NCBI GenBank assembly: GCA_021775715.1
Contig: JAJFHI010000210.1
Coordinates: 1-14,475 of the forward strand
Source: Hyphomicrobiaceae bacterium
Lineage (GTDB): Bacteria; Pseudomonadota; Alphaproteobacteria; Rhizobiales; Hyphomicrobiaceae
Length of the DNA stretch: 14,475 bases
Direction: 5' to 3'
Notes under the pieces: generated by a model
Told to the model about the DNA's origin: nothing
The model's input: the letters and a program-made list of their open reading frames with translations, nothing else
Database searches by the model: none
In this document: piece by piece, positions 1-7,426 of the stretch
Numbering within the stretch: position 1 is the first letter of the stretch
How the letters are laid out: every line of letters starts with the position of its first letter
Program-made: the position numbers and the translations under genes

Positions 1-157
1 ATCAACTGGTGCGCTGACGGAGGCAGGTCAATTGATCGTTCGAACTGAAAACGGAGAGACGTTCCTCGAAGGTTCAGTCGACAATGTCGATGGTGCGGAC
101 TTCGCTATTAAGATTAGCGGCAAGACCGATTTGAATGACGACGACTTTGTCGCGTAA
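1..157 (+). CDS. C-terminal end of a probable type I secretion substrate (partial)
   Basis: The frame beginning at base 2 is open from the window edge to a TAA at 155-157 and gives 51 residues of a gene whose start lies outside the window. The tail is acidic and ends in SGKTDLNDDDFVA, that is several Asp residues followed by a short hydrophobic end. This resembles the C-terminal export signal of RTX/serralysin-type T1SS substrates, in which an acidic residue plus three or four hydrophobic residues close the protein. The next gene downstream, on the same strand, is a T1SS ABC exporter, which fits. No RTX nonapeptides are visible in the 51 residues, so the rest of the protein cannot be described. 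It could instead be an unrelated acidic protein; the call rests on the terminal motif and the context. Confidence 0.6.
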   Translation, partial: STGALTEAGQLIVRTENGETFLEGSVDNVDGADFAIKISGKTDLNDDDFVA

Positions 158-196
158 TTTACCCAAAATGTATTAAATTACGTTGCAAAAATATAA

Positions 197-228
197 GGAT
201 GGGGCAAAATGAATTAATTGCCCCATCC
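197..228 (+). terminator. Perfect 11-bp hairpin between cargo gene and exporter gene
   Basis: GGATGGGGCAA (197-207) and TTGCCCCATCC (218-228) are exact reverse complements around a 10-base A/T-rich loop, 40 bases after the upstream stop codon and 51 bases before the exporter start. No T-run follows the right arm (the next bases are GGATTGTTCCCC), so it is not a textbook intrinsic terminator. It may be a partial terminator or an mRNA-stabilising hairpin that keeps the exporter at lower levels than the abundant cargo. The structure is directly visible; the function is inferred. Confidence 0.55.
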
Positions 229-279
229 GGATTGTTCCCCGGAATTCTATTGTAAAAGTTGCCTGGGAGTATGTTGCAA

Positions 280-2052
280 ATGAAAAAGCGGGGGAAAAGC
301 AATTCAGCTGGTGATTTGAAATCACCCGCAGCAGCCTTAACCGGAATAAAGTCGACAACAGGTTTCATATTTTTGTTGTCCGGCGTGGTTAACATCCTGG
401 CGCTTACTGGCGCCATGTACATGTTGCAAATCTATGACCGCGCTCTCACCAGTCAAAGCATCCCGACGTTGCTTGCCTTATCCATGTTGGCTATTGGCCT
501 TTATATGTGCCAGGGCGTTCTTGACGTTGTGCGGTCGCAGATTTTCGTCCGTCTCGGCGCGCAGTTTGATAAAAAACTATCACCAATCGCGCACAAGGTG
601 ACGATTGATATGCCACGCTTTGGGTTTTCCATGGCGGAGGCGAAGGAGCGTGGCCGCGACGTTGATACAATCCGTAATTTTCTTGCCGGACAGGGGCCCC
701 AGGCGATATTCGATTTGCCGTGGATGCCGCTCTACGTTGTTTTCATTTATTTCTTGCATCCGTGGCTGGGAACAATGGTTATTGCTGGCGCAGTTGTTTT
801 GGCCAGTCTCGCGCTATTGACAGAAATTCTGACAAAAAAGAAGAGTCAAAGTACCAACCGCTCAGAAATAAAGCGGTCCAATTTGTCAGATTCCCACACG
901 CGCCATTCGGAAGTTATTCGCTCAATGGGATTGTCCGGTCGCGCTGTTGACCGGTTCGAGAAAGTCAACTCCGAACACCTGCAATTGCAGACATCGACAA
1001 ATGATGTCGCTGGAACTTTAACTGGACTTTCCAAAGTCCTGCGCATGATGTTGCAATCTGCCGTTCTTGGGCTTGGTGCTTACCTGACAATTCAGGGCGA
1101 CTTGACTGCAGGCTCCATCATTGCAGCTTCTGTTGCGTCGGCACGGGCTTTGGCGCCGATCGATTTGGCCATCAGTAAATGGAAGAGCTTTGTTGCAGCC
1201 CGCCGCAGTTACAGCAGGCTTGGTGAAACGCTTAGTGCCATCGATGCAGAGGAAGCCTTCGTAGAATTACCGGCTCCGGTCAAAAGCGTTCATATAGAAA
1301 AGATTACGGTCGCAGCGCCGAGTTCAGGCGCCGTTCTGATCAGTGATGTCGCAATGGATTTGAATGCGGGCGATGCGGTTGCAGTGATCGGACCATCGGG
1401 AGGTGGCAAGACCAGTTTCGTGCGCGGGGTAACAGGTGTGTGGCCGCTGGTGCGCGGCAGCGTCCGCTTCGATGGCGCGGGAATCGAGCAATGGCGTCCC
1501 GACGATCTCGGCCAACACATTGGTTATGTTCCGCAGGATGTTTCACTGCTCGATGGCACAATCGCTGAGAATATTTCTCGATTTGATCCTGAACCAACAA
1601 GTGAGAAAATTATTGCTGCCGCGCAATCTGCCGGTGTGCATGAGATGATTGTTCGTCTGAGCAACGGTTATCAAACCGAACTGGGCGCCAATGGAACGTC
1701 GCTTTCTGCCGGGCAACGACAACGCGTGGCTCTTGCACGTGCGCTTTATGGCGATCCGTTCCTGGTTGTGCTTGATGAACCAAACTCAAATCTCGATGCC
1801 GATGGCGATCAGGCTTTGACGATGGCAATTGAAAGCGTGAAGGCGCGCAATGGCATTGTTATTGTAATCGCGCACCGTCCAAGCGCGATCGTCGCCTGCG
1901 ATCTGGTTGGTATAATCAAGCAGGGCCGGCTCGCGGCGTTCGGGCCGAAAGAAGAAATTTTTGCAGACCAAGCGACACCGAAGCAGAAGGTTCCAGCCGC
2001 CGCGCAGCAACGCCAGGAAATGCGCGCTGTAGAGCCCCACTCAGCAGCTTAA
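280..2052 (+). CDS. Type I secretion system permease/ATPase (PrtD family ABC exporter)
   Basis: Inner-membrane ABC exporter that would power one-step export of the neighbouring RTX protein(s) from cytoplasm to outside, with the HlyD-type adaptor encoded downstream and an outer-membrane channel not in the window. The 590-residue length fits the PrtD/AprD/RsaD group. A hydrophobic membrane domain fills about residues 20-310 and includes the family-like LQIYDRALTSQS stretch after the first helix. The nucleotide-binding domain has Walker A GPSGGGKTS (371-379), Q-loop Q419, signature LSAGQ (475-479), Walker B with LDEP (498-501), D-loop NSNLD and H-loop H532, so it appears catalytically intact. 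There is no N-terminal C39 peptidase domain, consistent with RTX cargo rather than bacteriocins. The ATG at 280 was chosen because GGGAG (265-269) lies 10 bases upstream; ATG 271 and TTG 259 are in frame but worse spaced. Confidence 0.95.
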   Translation: MKKRGKSNSAGDLKSPAAALTGIKSTTGFIFLLSGVVNILALTGAMYMLQIYDRALTSQSIPTLLALSMLAIGLYMCQGVLDVVRSQIFVRLGAQFDKKLSPIAHKVTIDMPRFGFSMAEAKERGRDVDTIRNFLAGQGPQAIFDLPWMPLYVVFIYFLHPWLGTMVIAGAVVLASLALLTEILTKKKSQSTNRSEIKRSNLSDSHTRHSEVIRSMGLSGRAVDRFEKVNSEHLQLQTSTNDVAGTLTGLSKVLRMMLQSAVLGLGAYLTIQGDLTAGSIIAASVASARALAPIDLAISKWKSFVAARRSYSRLGETLSAIDAEEAFVELPAPVKSVHIEKITVAAPSSGAVLISDVAMDLNAGDAVAVIGPSGGGKTSFVRGVTGVWPLVRGSVRFDGAGIEQWRPDDLGQHIGYVPQDVSLLDGTIAENISRFDPEPTSEKIIAAAQSAGVHEMIVRLSNGYQTELGANGTSLSAGQRQRVALARALYGDPFLVVLDEPNSNLDADGDQALTMAIESVKARNGIVIVIAHRPSAIVACDLVGIIKQGRLAAFGPKEEIFADQATPKQKVPAAAQQRQEMRAVEPHSAA

Positions 2053-2054
2053 TT

Positions 2055-2063
2055 AGGAGAGAG
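2055..2063 (+). promoter_or_regulatory. Strong ribosome binding site of the RTX gene
   Basis: AGGAGAGAG begins two bases after the exporter stop codon and ends five bases before the ATG at 2069. It is the best Shine-Dalgarno match in the locus, better than those of the exporter and adaptor genes. This suggests the RTX protein is made in larger amount from a shared transcript. Confidence 0.75.
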
Positions 2064-2068
2064 CAGAA

Positions 2069-4639
2069 ATGGCACCTCCCAATACCGTTCGTGAGGAAGA
2101 TATCGGAGCTGATGGAAAGCTCCGGCGCAAGTACGAGCTGGAAGAGGCTGCCGGGTCGCGCGTAGGAGCCAAGCTTACGTTTGGAGTGCTGCTTTCGAAC
2201 GCCGTAATGGTTATCAAATCAATATTTTTCGGTGGGGAAGAAGAAACAAACGCTGCGTCGAAGACGGCGACGAACGACCAACAGTTAGCTGGCGAGATCG
2301 TCGACGATAGTCCGCGGGTGCCATCCCTTAAACTTGTCCATAACAATGAGAAGACGAACGACCAGCCCGTTGAAGAGTTGCAACCGTCAAAAAACGTCAA
2401 TGTGCCATCGCGTTTTGACAGGGAAAATTTGAACGATAATGGTGGTCGGGTTACGGTTCAGTCCGCGCCTTCAAATTCAAATGCTCCCGAACCTTCGAAC
2501 GTGATCCCATTGCCGATCAATCCTGTTTTTAATTTGGTGCAGGGTGTAAGCGGCGCGTCATCTGGGGGATCAGGTGGCGGTGGGCGCCGCGATAATCAGC
2601 AGGATGACAGAGAAAATCTGTCGGACGTCGGCGGCGATGAGATGTCGGATAATCCAGTTGTGACAACGACTGGCGACGACAGCATGCCACCACCCACCGA
2701 TCGAACGCCTAATCGCGCGCCGGGTATCACCGCATCGGTTTCGCTGAGAGATCTCTATCTTAACCAGTCGGTCATCATCAGTATGTCAGCCTTGCTTGTT
2801 GGCGCTTTCGACCCTGATGGCGATGCGCTGGCTGTTGAGAATCTGGTTGTTTCCGGTGGCACCATTACAGAAGTCGAAGATGGGAACTGGATGTTCACAC
2901 CGACCGATGGTTATCTCGGTGGCGTTACATTCAGCTATGACGTTGTTGACGGTGAGTACGGAGTTGAACAGGTAGCCCGGTTCGAACTTTTACCGATTCC
3001 CGGAGATAGTTTTTTTGGGACGGACGGTGACGACCGGATCATTGGTACGCCTGGTCGCGATCGCATCGAAGGCCGCGATGGTGACGATACCATCATTGCG
3101 CGCCAGAGCAGCGACGTGATTGATGCGGGCGCCGGTGACGATCGCGTTATCGCAGGCGACGGTGATGACATTATCTACGGCGGAGATGGCAATGACGTAA
3201 TTTTTGCCGGTGCTGGCGATGATTTTGTCGTTGGTGGTGCAGGCGACGACTTCCTGTCCGGGGAGGACGGAGACGATGTCCTCTTTGGTGAGGACGGCGA
3301 TGACACGATATTGGGCGGCGATGGGGCCGACAGCCTATTTGGCGGGGAGGGTGACGATGACCTCCAGGGTGGTTCAGGCGGCGATCTTCTAGACGGCGGT
3401 GCCGGCGAGGACAAACTGACGGGCGGCGGCGGCCATGACATTTTGGTTGGCGGGTCCGGTGATGACATCGGTTTTGGCAGTGGCGGGAGTGACCTCTTTG
3501 TTTCGTTCGCGGCGGATGGCGATGACATTTACGACGGTGGTGATGGCACTGATACCTACGACTTTTCCGGTACAAGTGCCGACGCTGTGGTGGATCTTGT
3601 AGCTGGTCATGCTTCCAGCGATGATGTTGGTGAAGACCAGATTTCTGGAATTGAAGATATTGTAGGCGGCAGCGGAAACGACACACTTAGCGGAAATTCA
3701 GAAGCCAATAAAGTTGTTGGCGGTGCTGGCTCCGACGATATCGATGGCGGCGAAAATGATGATGTCATTGTAGCTTCTGTGGCAGATGGTAACGACACTT
3801 ATGATGGCGGCACGGGAACGGACACCTACGATATGTCCGACACCTCCGCACCGGCCACGGTTGATCTCGGCGCAGGTCAAGCAAGCAGCGAAGATACTGG
3901 TGTAGATGAACTTGCGAACATCGAGAATGTTGTCGGCAGTCAGGGAGCTGATGACATAACGGGTGATGATGAATCAAACGAACTCTATGGCTGTAGCGGC
4001 GACGACGAAATCACCGGTGGCGGGGGTAGCGACTACGGACATGGTGGCGACGGTAATGACGTGTTTGTTGCTCACTCCGATGACGGCGACGATGACTATG
4101 ACGGCTGGGACGGCGACGACACCTATGACGCCTCGAATACAACTGCAGATGCTACAATCGACCTTGCTCAAGGCTACGCTTCAAGTGATCAGATTGGCTA
4201 CGATACGCTACACAACGTAGAAAACGCAGTCGGTGGTGAGGGTGATGACGTCATCGTCGCTAATGAAGAACAAAACGTTCTGGTTGGCGGCGGCGGCTTC
4301 GACATTTTTGTATTCCTGGAAGGTAATAAGAGTGGCAAGGGTGGTCACAACCGGGATCGCATCGATGACTTTGAAGTCGGCGACCGAATTGACGTGTCAG
4401 GCATTAGCGGTGATGCAGAGGACGATGGCTGGCAACGGCTAACCTTTAAATACGATCAGGCAACCTTTGACGGAGCTGGTCAGGTAATATTCCGCTACGA
4501 AGACGACGACGGCGAGGGCTTCACGTTGTTGCGGTTCAATTTCGACGACGATGGCTATGATGACGACGAAGACGAAGTTGATTTCGAGATTGAGATCATC
4601 GGGCGCGTTGAATTCAGTGACTACAACTTAATTACGTGA
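2069..4639 (+). CDS. RTX repeat calcium-binding protein, probable T1SS substrate
   Basis: An 856-residue, very acidic protein with no Sec signal peptide. Order of parts: a short charged N-terminus; a hydrophobic segment at about 36-54; a low-complexity linker, including a Gly/Ser-rich run near 163-175; a cadherin-like domain at about 214-312 with the DPDGDAL and FTPTDGYLG motifs typical of Ca-binding tandem adhesin domains; classical GGxGxDxL/I/F nonapeptides from residue 317 to about 475; three longer repeats of 90-99 residues (about 482-750); and a serralysin-like C-terminal region (FDIFVF, DRIDDFEVGDRIDVS) ending in FSDYNLIT. That C-terminus is where a T1SS signal belongs. The only cysteine seen is C642. 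No protease, lipase or other catalytic motif was seen, so a surface adhesin or matrix protein is more likely than an enzyme. Ca2+-driven folding outside the cell is known for the RTX family; the exact role is unknown. Confidence 0.92.
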   Translation: MAPPNTVREEDIGADGKLRRKYELEEAAGSRVGAKLTFGVLLSNAVMVIKSIFFGGEEETNAASKTATNDQQLAGEIVDDSPRVPSLKLVHNNEKTNDQPVEELQPSKNVNVPSRFDRENLNDNGGRVTVQSAPSNSNAPEPSNVIPLPINPVFNLVQGVSGASSGGSGGGGRRDNQQDDRENLSDVGGDEMSDNPVVTTTGDDSMPPPTDRTPNRAPGITASVSLRDLYLNQSVIISMSALLVGAFDPDGDALAVENLVVSGGTITEVEDGNWMFTPTDGYLGGVTFSYDVVDGEYGVEQVARFELLPIPGDSFFGTDGDDRIIGTPGRDRIEGRDGDDTIIARQSSDVIDAGAGDDRVIAGDGDDIIYGGDGNDVIFAGAGDDFVVGGAGDDFLSGEDGDDVLFGEDGDDTILGGDGADSLFGGEGDDDLQGGSGGDLLDGGAGEDKLTGGGGHDILVGGSGDDIGFGSGGSDLFVSFAADGDDIYDGGDGTDTYDFSGTSADAVVDLVAGHASSDDVGEDQISGIEDIVGGSGNDTLSGNSEANKVVGGAGSDDIDGGENDDVIVASVADGNDTYDGGTGTDTYDMSDTSAPATVDLGAGQASSEDTGVDELANIENVVGSQGADDITGDDESNELYGCSGDDEITGGGGSDYGHGGDGNDVFVAHSDDGDDDYDGWDGDDTYDASNTTADATIDLAQGYASSDQIGYDTLHNVENAVGGEGDDVIVANEEQNVLVGGGGFDIFVFLEGNKSGKGGHNRDRIDDFEVGDRIDVSGISGDAEDDGWQRLTFKYDQATFDGAGQVIFRYEDDDGEGFTLLRFNFDDDGYDDDEDEVDFEIEIIGRVEFSDYNLIT
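3017..3490 (+). repeat. RTX nonapeptide array (coding)
   Basis: Residues 317-474 of the RTX protein are mostly tandem nine-residue units of the form GGxGDDxLx, for example GGDGNDVIF and GGAGDDFLS. In the family each pair of turns forms a parallel beta-roll that binds Ca2+ through the Asp residues. At DNA level the units are diverged, with GGCGATGAC-like words recurring at 27-base steps. Confidence 0.9.
3512..4305 (+). repeat. Three tandem 90-99-residue repeats within the RTX gene
   Basis: A longer unit starting DGDDxYDGGxGTDTYDxS, then a TVDLxxGxASSxxxGxDxLxNIENVVG-like middle and a closing RTX turn, occurs three times. The equivalent tyrosines are Y488, Y578 and Y677, giving periods of 90 and 99 residues. 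The third copy is the most diverged at its start (GWDGDDTYDAS). The middle motif is known from many large RTX proteins. The copies look like old internal duplications, because the codons differ throughout. Confidence 0.85.
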
Positions 4640-4683
4640 TTGAGCGGAGTGCGGGCCGCTGGCGCGCATGGGAGTAGAACGTG

Positions 4684-6051
4684 ATGATGCGCAAGACAGA
4701 AAATGACAATCGTCCTGCTGAGGGCGCGGAGCCGACTTCACAACAAAACCAGATGCCAGCCAAGCCTGCGCGTTCATTTTCAATTCGCGGGCGCATAATT
4801 TTTGCAACTGTGATGATGCTTGGTGTTGTCGGGGGAATGGGCGCATGGGCTGCAACCGCCGAGTTGTCCGGCGCTGTCATCGCGTCCGGCACAGTCGTGG
4901 TTGATAAGAACGTCAAGAAGCTTCAGCATCGCGATGGTGGCATTGTTTCCAAGATCAGTGTTTCCAACGGTGATCGCGTGAAGGCAGGACAACCTCTTAT
5001 CGAACTGGATGACACGCAAATTCGCGCTGAAATTGGAATTGTCCGTGCCCAGTTGACAGACCTGATCGCGAGAAAAGCGCGGCTCATGGCAGTCGTTGAG
5101 GGTGCCGAGGCGATTACATTCCCCAAAGGCTTCACCGACACTGGGCCACATGCCAAGAAGGTTGCGAGTGCTGATAATCGGTTGTTTCAAGATGCGCGGA
5201 CAAACCTAAAAGGTCAGAAAGATCAGCTTGAGCTTCAAATCCAGCAGTTGCAGGAAGAGATCTCGGGCATCGAGTCGCAACGCAATGCTAAAAACGGCCA
5301 GCTCCAAATTATGAGCCAGGAACTTGCCCAGATCGAGGAACTTTACAAAAAGAAACTGACGTCGGTGACGCGGCTTTATGCTCTACAACGTGAAGCCAAA
5401 CGGTTGCGCGGTGAGCATGGTGGACTGTTGGCCCAGATTGCACGATCGAAAGGCAAGATCAGTGAGATCAAGTTGCAAATTTTGTCGCTCGGACAATCTT
5501 CTAAGCTTGAGGCGCAGCGCGAGTTGCAGGTGACGGAAGCCAAAATTTCTGAGCTGACCGAACGCAAATTTGCAGCCGAAGACCGTTTGATGCGAACAAA
5601 GATGCATGCGCCGATCGCAGGCCTCGTACATGAGCTTGGCGTGCACACCATCGGTGGTGTTGTGACAGCCGCGGAGACCGTGTTGCTGATCGTGCCTGAG
5701 GGTGAAGAGTTGACGATCGAAGCACGGATTGCACCAGTTGATATTGACCAGGTTGCTATCGGGCGCTCGACGAAGCTGATGTTTTCGGCATTCAACAAGG
5801 AACAAACCCCCGAGCTTGAAGGCCGCATCGTGCACATTGCTGCCGATGTGACGACCGACCCGCAGACGTCGCAAAATTACTATATGGGCCGTGTTGAGAT
5901 CAGTAAGGAGTCGCGCGAAAAGTTGCGCGAGCTGGACCTGCTGCCGGGCATGCCGGTTGAAGTCTTCATCTCGACGGGCGCGCGCACAGCTCTGTCATAT
6001 CTGGCAAAGCCCATCACCGACCAGTTCAACAGAGCCTTCCGCGAATATTGA
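4684..6051 (+). CDS. HlyD-family T1SS periplasmic adaptor (PrtE type)
   Basis: Membrane fusion protein that links the ABC exporter to the outer-membrane channel across the periplasm. The 455 residues show a Gln/Pro-rich cytoplasmic N-terminus, one transmembrane helix at about 38-58, and the first half of a lipoyl-like domain (KLQHRDGGIV, then VSNGDRVKAGQPLIELDD). A long Gln/Glu-rich coiled-coil region runs from about 165 to 300. The second lipoyl half follows, with RTKMHAPIAGLVHEL from residue 304 and VHTIGGVV. A beta-barrel region and the PrtE-like ending GMPVEVFISTGARTALSYL close the protein. GGGAG (4670-4674) is nine bases before ATG 4684; a GTG at 4681 is an alternative start. The gene begins 44 bases after the RTX stop and probably shares its transcript. 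Nothing appears truncated. Confidence 0.95.
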   Translation: MMRKTENDNRPAEGAEPTSQQNQMPAKPARSFSIRGRIIFATVMMLGVVGGMGAWAATAELSGAVIASGTVVVDKNVKKLQHRDGGIVSKISVSNGDRVKAGQPLIELDDTQIRAEIGIVRAQLTDLIARKARLMAVVEGAEAITFPKGFTDTGPHAKKVASADNRLFQDARTNLKGQKDQLELQIQQLQEEISGIESQRNAKNGQLQIMSQELAQIEELYKKKLTSVTRLYALQREAKRLRGEHGGLLAQIARSKGKISEIKLQILSLGQSSKLEAQRELQVTEAKISELTERKFAAEDRLMRTKMHAPIAGLVHELGVHTIGGVVTAAETVLLIVPEGEELTIEARIAPVDIDQVAIGRSTKLMFSAFNKEQTPELEGRIVHIAADVTTDPQTSQNYYMGRVEISKESREKLRELDLLPGMPVEVFISTGARTALSYLAKPITDQFNRAFREY

Positions 6052-6182
6052 TTTGAGCTAGGCGGGGTTGTCAGGCCGAGATGAAAGCGGGCTCGCTTGC
6101 ATTAAGGCTTGAAAACAGACTCCGAGCGGAATCTTGACGCACAGACGCCATCTCGCGTTGCTCCCACAGAGTCTGAAGCGCT

Positions 6183-7391
6183 CTAAGCGAATATCGGAAC
6201 GCCGCTGAACTTCCCATTGAGAACGTCAGCGGCATTTGGATACTGCAGCCAATCCTCGATCACACTGGCGATCACCTGCCGGAAATCAGTTGTGTGAATC
6301 AAATTATCGGTATCGTCGAGCTTTGTCAGGCTTGGCGGCTTGCCAAAGTGGCCGCCCTTGACGCCATTTCCGATTGCGAACATCACGTTCGCGGTGCCGT
6401 GATCAGTTCCGAGATTGTCGTTCTCAGCGGCCCGGCGGCCAAATTCACTGAAGACAAGAACCATGACATCGTCGGCGCGACCCATGCGATCGAGGTCCTG
6501 CATGAAGGCGGACACGGCGTCGGAGAAATAAGTAAGCAAGCGTGCATGCTGGTCAGGCTGCTCAACGTGAGTATCGAAAATATTGTTGCGGAACGATGTG
6601 TAGTAGAGCCGGGTCGGCATCCGCGCCTCAATTAGAGATGCGTTTTTTGGGAGGTCGAGCTAAACAAGACAGTAATCTGTTGACGACTTGTAGTTTGACC
6701 TAGCTTCGCGGACTTGTTCTGACGCCTCCTCGGCGCTACGGGCGACATCGTGTAGAAAGTTCTGCGATGGATTGATCAATGCTTTGTCCAGAGTGGCGCC
6801 GGAATGCATTGGCTTGCCCTTTGGCACGAAGCGGTTTGGGTCATCGAAGACAACCGGTACATGCTTGCGACTGCGCACGGCCAGCGACTGTGTCGCATCA
6901 ATGTTGACAATGGCGTTCTTTGTTCCCTCGGGAAGAAGCACGTCGGCGAGGCGGCCGACCCAGCCGTACGAAGCCCCGCTGTTGGGTGCAGCCGTGTGCC
7001 AATAGGCCATCGAGTTGAAGTGCGAGAACGAGGGTTGGGGATACCCGACGCCGTGGACAATCGCCATGCGGCCATCTTTGTATAGCCGGTCCATGCCCGC
7101 CATGCCGGAGTTCAGTCCAAACTGATCGTCGAGCTTGCGCAGCTTGTTCGGCTTGATACCTATTGTCGGACGCAGGCGGTAGTAGTCGTCATTGCCAAAC
7201 GGTACGATGGTGTTGAGCCCATCGTTGCCGCCGGAGAGTTCCAGAACGACGAGAGTCCGCTTATCCGCATTGGCCTCGCGGGCATGGGCAAAGCCACCAA
7301 GGAACGGTGCTGCAAGCCCGTACACCGAGCCGAAAGCACCGAGACGCAGCAGGTTGCGGCGCTGTGTGTCGAAGATGTCCGTGTGTCTCAT
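6183..7391 (-). pseudogene. DUF1501 protein interrupted by an in-frame TAG
   Basis: Codons 1-243 run from the ATG at 7391 to a TAG at 6660-6662. After it the same frame stays open for 158 more codons to a stop at 6183-6185, giving 402 residues if read through, which is normal for DUF1501. The N-terminus carries a probable Tat signal (RRNLLRLG, residues 11-18, then a hydrophobic stretch ending FAHA). The first half holds the GGNDGLNT motif. The second half holds FDTHVEQ, SEFGRR and GTDHGTANVMF. DUF1501 resembles the alkaline phosphatase/sulfatase fold, so the stop probably removes putative metal ligands. GGAG lies six bases before the ATG. The gene follows the DUF1800 gene by 35 bases on the same strand, a known pairing with no proven function. 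Nonsense mutation, readthrough and sequence error all remain possible. Confidence 0.8.
6660..6662 (-). other. In-frame amber codon within the DUF1501 frame
   Basis: The minus-strand reading around it is TDYCLV-stop-LDLPKNASLIEARMPTRLYY, with no change of frame. The flanks match what I recall of DUF1501 at this point (a DYG-like motif, then LDLRK-like and PTRLYYTSFRNN). One substitution from CAG, TCG, TTG, AAG, GAG or TGG would create the stop. Confidence 0.85.
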
Positions 7392-7426
7392 TGTATTCTC
7401 CGTTGCCCTGGCGGGCAGCTTTGGCG

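Noticed and set aside
2147..2155. AAG motif at residues 27-29 of the RTX protein as a possible LapG-type di-alanine cleavage site
   Set aside because: No LapA-like retention domain and no lapD or lapG gene in the window; a three-residue match is not evidence.
3171..3686. Minus-strand open frame of 171 codons opposite the RTX repeats
   Set aside because: His/Arg-rich shadow created by the GGxGxDD codon pattern of the RTX array; not a gene.
2069..4639. RTX protein as a serralysin-type metalloprotease
   Set aside because: The C-terminal region is serralysin-like but there is no HExxH zinc motif or other catalytic domain upstream of the repeats.
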